Shown: positions 1 through 64,000 of the stretch, in pieces
Layout: every line of letters starts with the position of its first letter
How positions within the stretch are numbered: position 1 is the stretch's first letter
Assembly: GCF_964340395.1 (NCBI RefSeq)
Contig: NC_135571.1
Coordinates: forward strand, 5,762,453 to 5,826,452
Direction of reading: 5' to 3'
Length of the DNA stretch: 64,000 nucleotides
From: Glandiceps talaboti
Taxonomy: Eukaryota; Hemichordata; Enteropneusta; Spengelidae
Notes under the pieces: generated by a model
Database searches by the model: none
Seen by the model: the letters and a program-made list of their open reading frames with translations, nothing else
What the model was told of the DNA's origin: nothing
Position numbers and translations under genes: made by a program

Positions 1-262
1 GTATAATAAGCCATATTGAAGGTGAAAGAATTAGGTAAGAAGGAATAACATACATGTTATGTAAAACAAAAGACATGAAAGAGACAAAGAGGCATTTTTT
101 TCATTTGTCAAATTATCATATTTTGCTACAACTAAACAGTTGTACATTAAAGGTAAGGTTCTGTCAGATTTATTCCTGTCTTCAGTAAACTTAGATTGTA
201 TTGATTACTACTATCAACTTGCATCTGATTTGGAATAACAAAATATCACTTCAGTTACTCAC
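1..262 (-). other. Left edge, no feature recognised
   Basis: AT-rich; presumably an intron of the gene, whose 3' end lies outside the window. Nothing else is supported. Confidence 0.35.
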
Positions 263-63444
<63,182 letters not shown>

Positions 63445-64000
63445 TGTCACTGATAACTAGTACATAGTTATGATGCCCATGATTAATCCTGGAGGATATC
63501 GGATATCAGAATGTTTTGGTATAATAGATAAAGTCTGGAAATCAAATCGGAATGAAAATAACTATGATAAAGCAATGCTTGTTGTGGCAATAGCAGTCTC
63601 ATGGTAAAAAGTTACTCCGGTTTTAAGTCCCCAAGTCCAATCATAACATGTGCTACCAAGTACCACACTAAATGTTTATAGCAAATATCTTATAATGTTC
63701 AAAAATTGTCAAATTGACTCGTACACCAATGGGGGAGAGCGACATTTTCCCAAGCTAGAGCTTAGCGACTGTGAGTGAGCACGTTTTGGATGGTGCCGTA
63801 AAGGGGCATTTGTTTTTACGACAACGGAGCGTGGCAGATGTTCACAAACTCTATATTATAGGAGTAATAGTTATATGTTCATATTCGTTTATCTTTGAGA
63901 GATATTATCGATATGATAACTGATTTCACTAGTTAAGGAGATAACCCTATGTATATGAGTTATTACAGAACAATGATAAAATCTTTGACATACAGGTAAT
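63445..64000 (-). promoter_or_regulatory. Probable 5' UTR and promoter side of the ankyrin/zinc-finger gene
   Basis: This stretch lies upstream of the predicted start codon in minus-strand orientation. It carries no ankyrin module. The part around 63720-63840 has more CG dinucleotides and G+C than the surrounding AT-rich DNA, and a CCAAT pentamer is visible on the plus strand near 63726. No convincing TATA box or initiator could be assigned. Calling it a promoter rests only on its position. Confidence 0.3.

Overview
The window is animal nuclear DNA, AT-rich and intron-dominated, with canonical GT-AG splice sites, long microsatellites ((CA)n, (CT)n, (TA)n, (ATG)n, (GACA)n), dispersed short repeats and a BEL/Pao-type LTR retrotransposon. 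This fits an invertebrate metazoan genome; the species cannot be named from the sequence alone.

The host content is essentially one very large gene on the minus strand. Its predicted first coding exon is at 63396-63444 and it runs leftwards past the left edge of the window. The reconstructed order is: a short N-terminal exon; an N-terminal ankyrin cap (61686-61783); 23 further intact ankyrin exons, almost always one repeat per exon, 90-105 nt long, and all beginning and ending in phase 0; a degenerate last ankyrin exon (4916-5011); two short acidic/polar exons (4228-4288 and 3436-3548, joined in phase 1); then three classical C2H2 zinc-finger exons (2979-3089, 1801-1995, 725-889) with a lysine-rich linker exon (2658-2735) between the first two; and a candidate small exon at 263-325. 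Reading frame and splice phase agree across every junction in this model. The intact exons add up to about 1,100 codons.

The ankyrin exons form two sub-arrays with different sequence classes and different intron families. The proximal (5') array lies at about 30.4-61.8 kb and carries TALHLASKNGH or SLLLASENGH repeats. The distal (3') array lies at about 4.9-22.5 kb and carries TPLHLAC or TALHIAC repeats. Between them, about 22.5-30.4 kb holds only decayed or truncated repeats. Both arrays grew by tandem duplication of intron-plus-exon modules: an almost identical 4.4 kb tandem pair (about 8.75-13.15 and 13.15-17.5 kb), a 1.31 kb pair, a 2.45 kb-period pair, a 1.4 kb pair and a 1.11 kb triplication. 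Many modules are dead (lost donor, 1-nt frameshift, truncation), so the locus looks like a birth-and-death array of exchangeable repeat exons.

An apparently intact BEL/Pao retrotransposon (42808-51007) sits in an intron of the proximal array, antisense to the host gene. It has 757-bp LTRs with no difference seen by eye, a 5-bp target duplication and one uninterrupted 1990-codon gag-pol frame. Next to it, at about 51.05-54.33 kb, is a second composite insertion made of a TIR repeat element with internal ~115-bp tandem units, an inverted-repeat (foldback) segment and a short tandem duplication. Copies or fragments of the same TIR family occur at 3.6, 10.6, 12.0, 15.0, 16.4, 19.8-21.8 and 23.3-23.7 kb. 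No tRNA, rRNA, CRISPR array or bacterial-type operon was seen.
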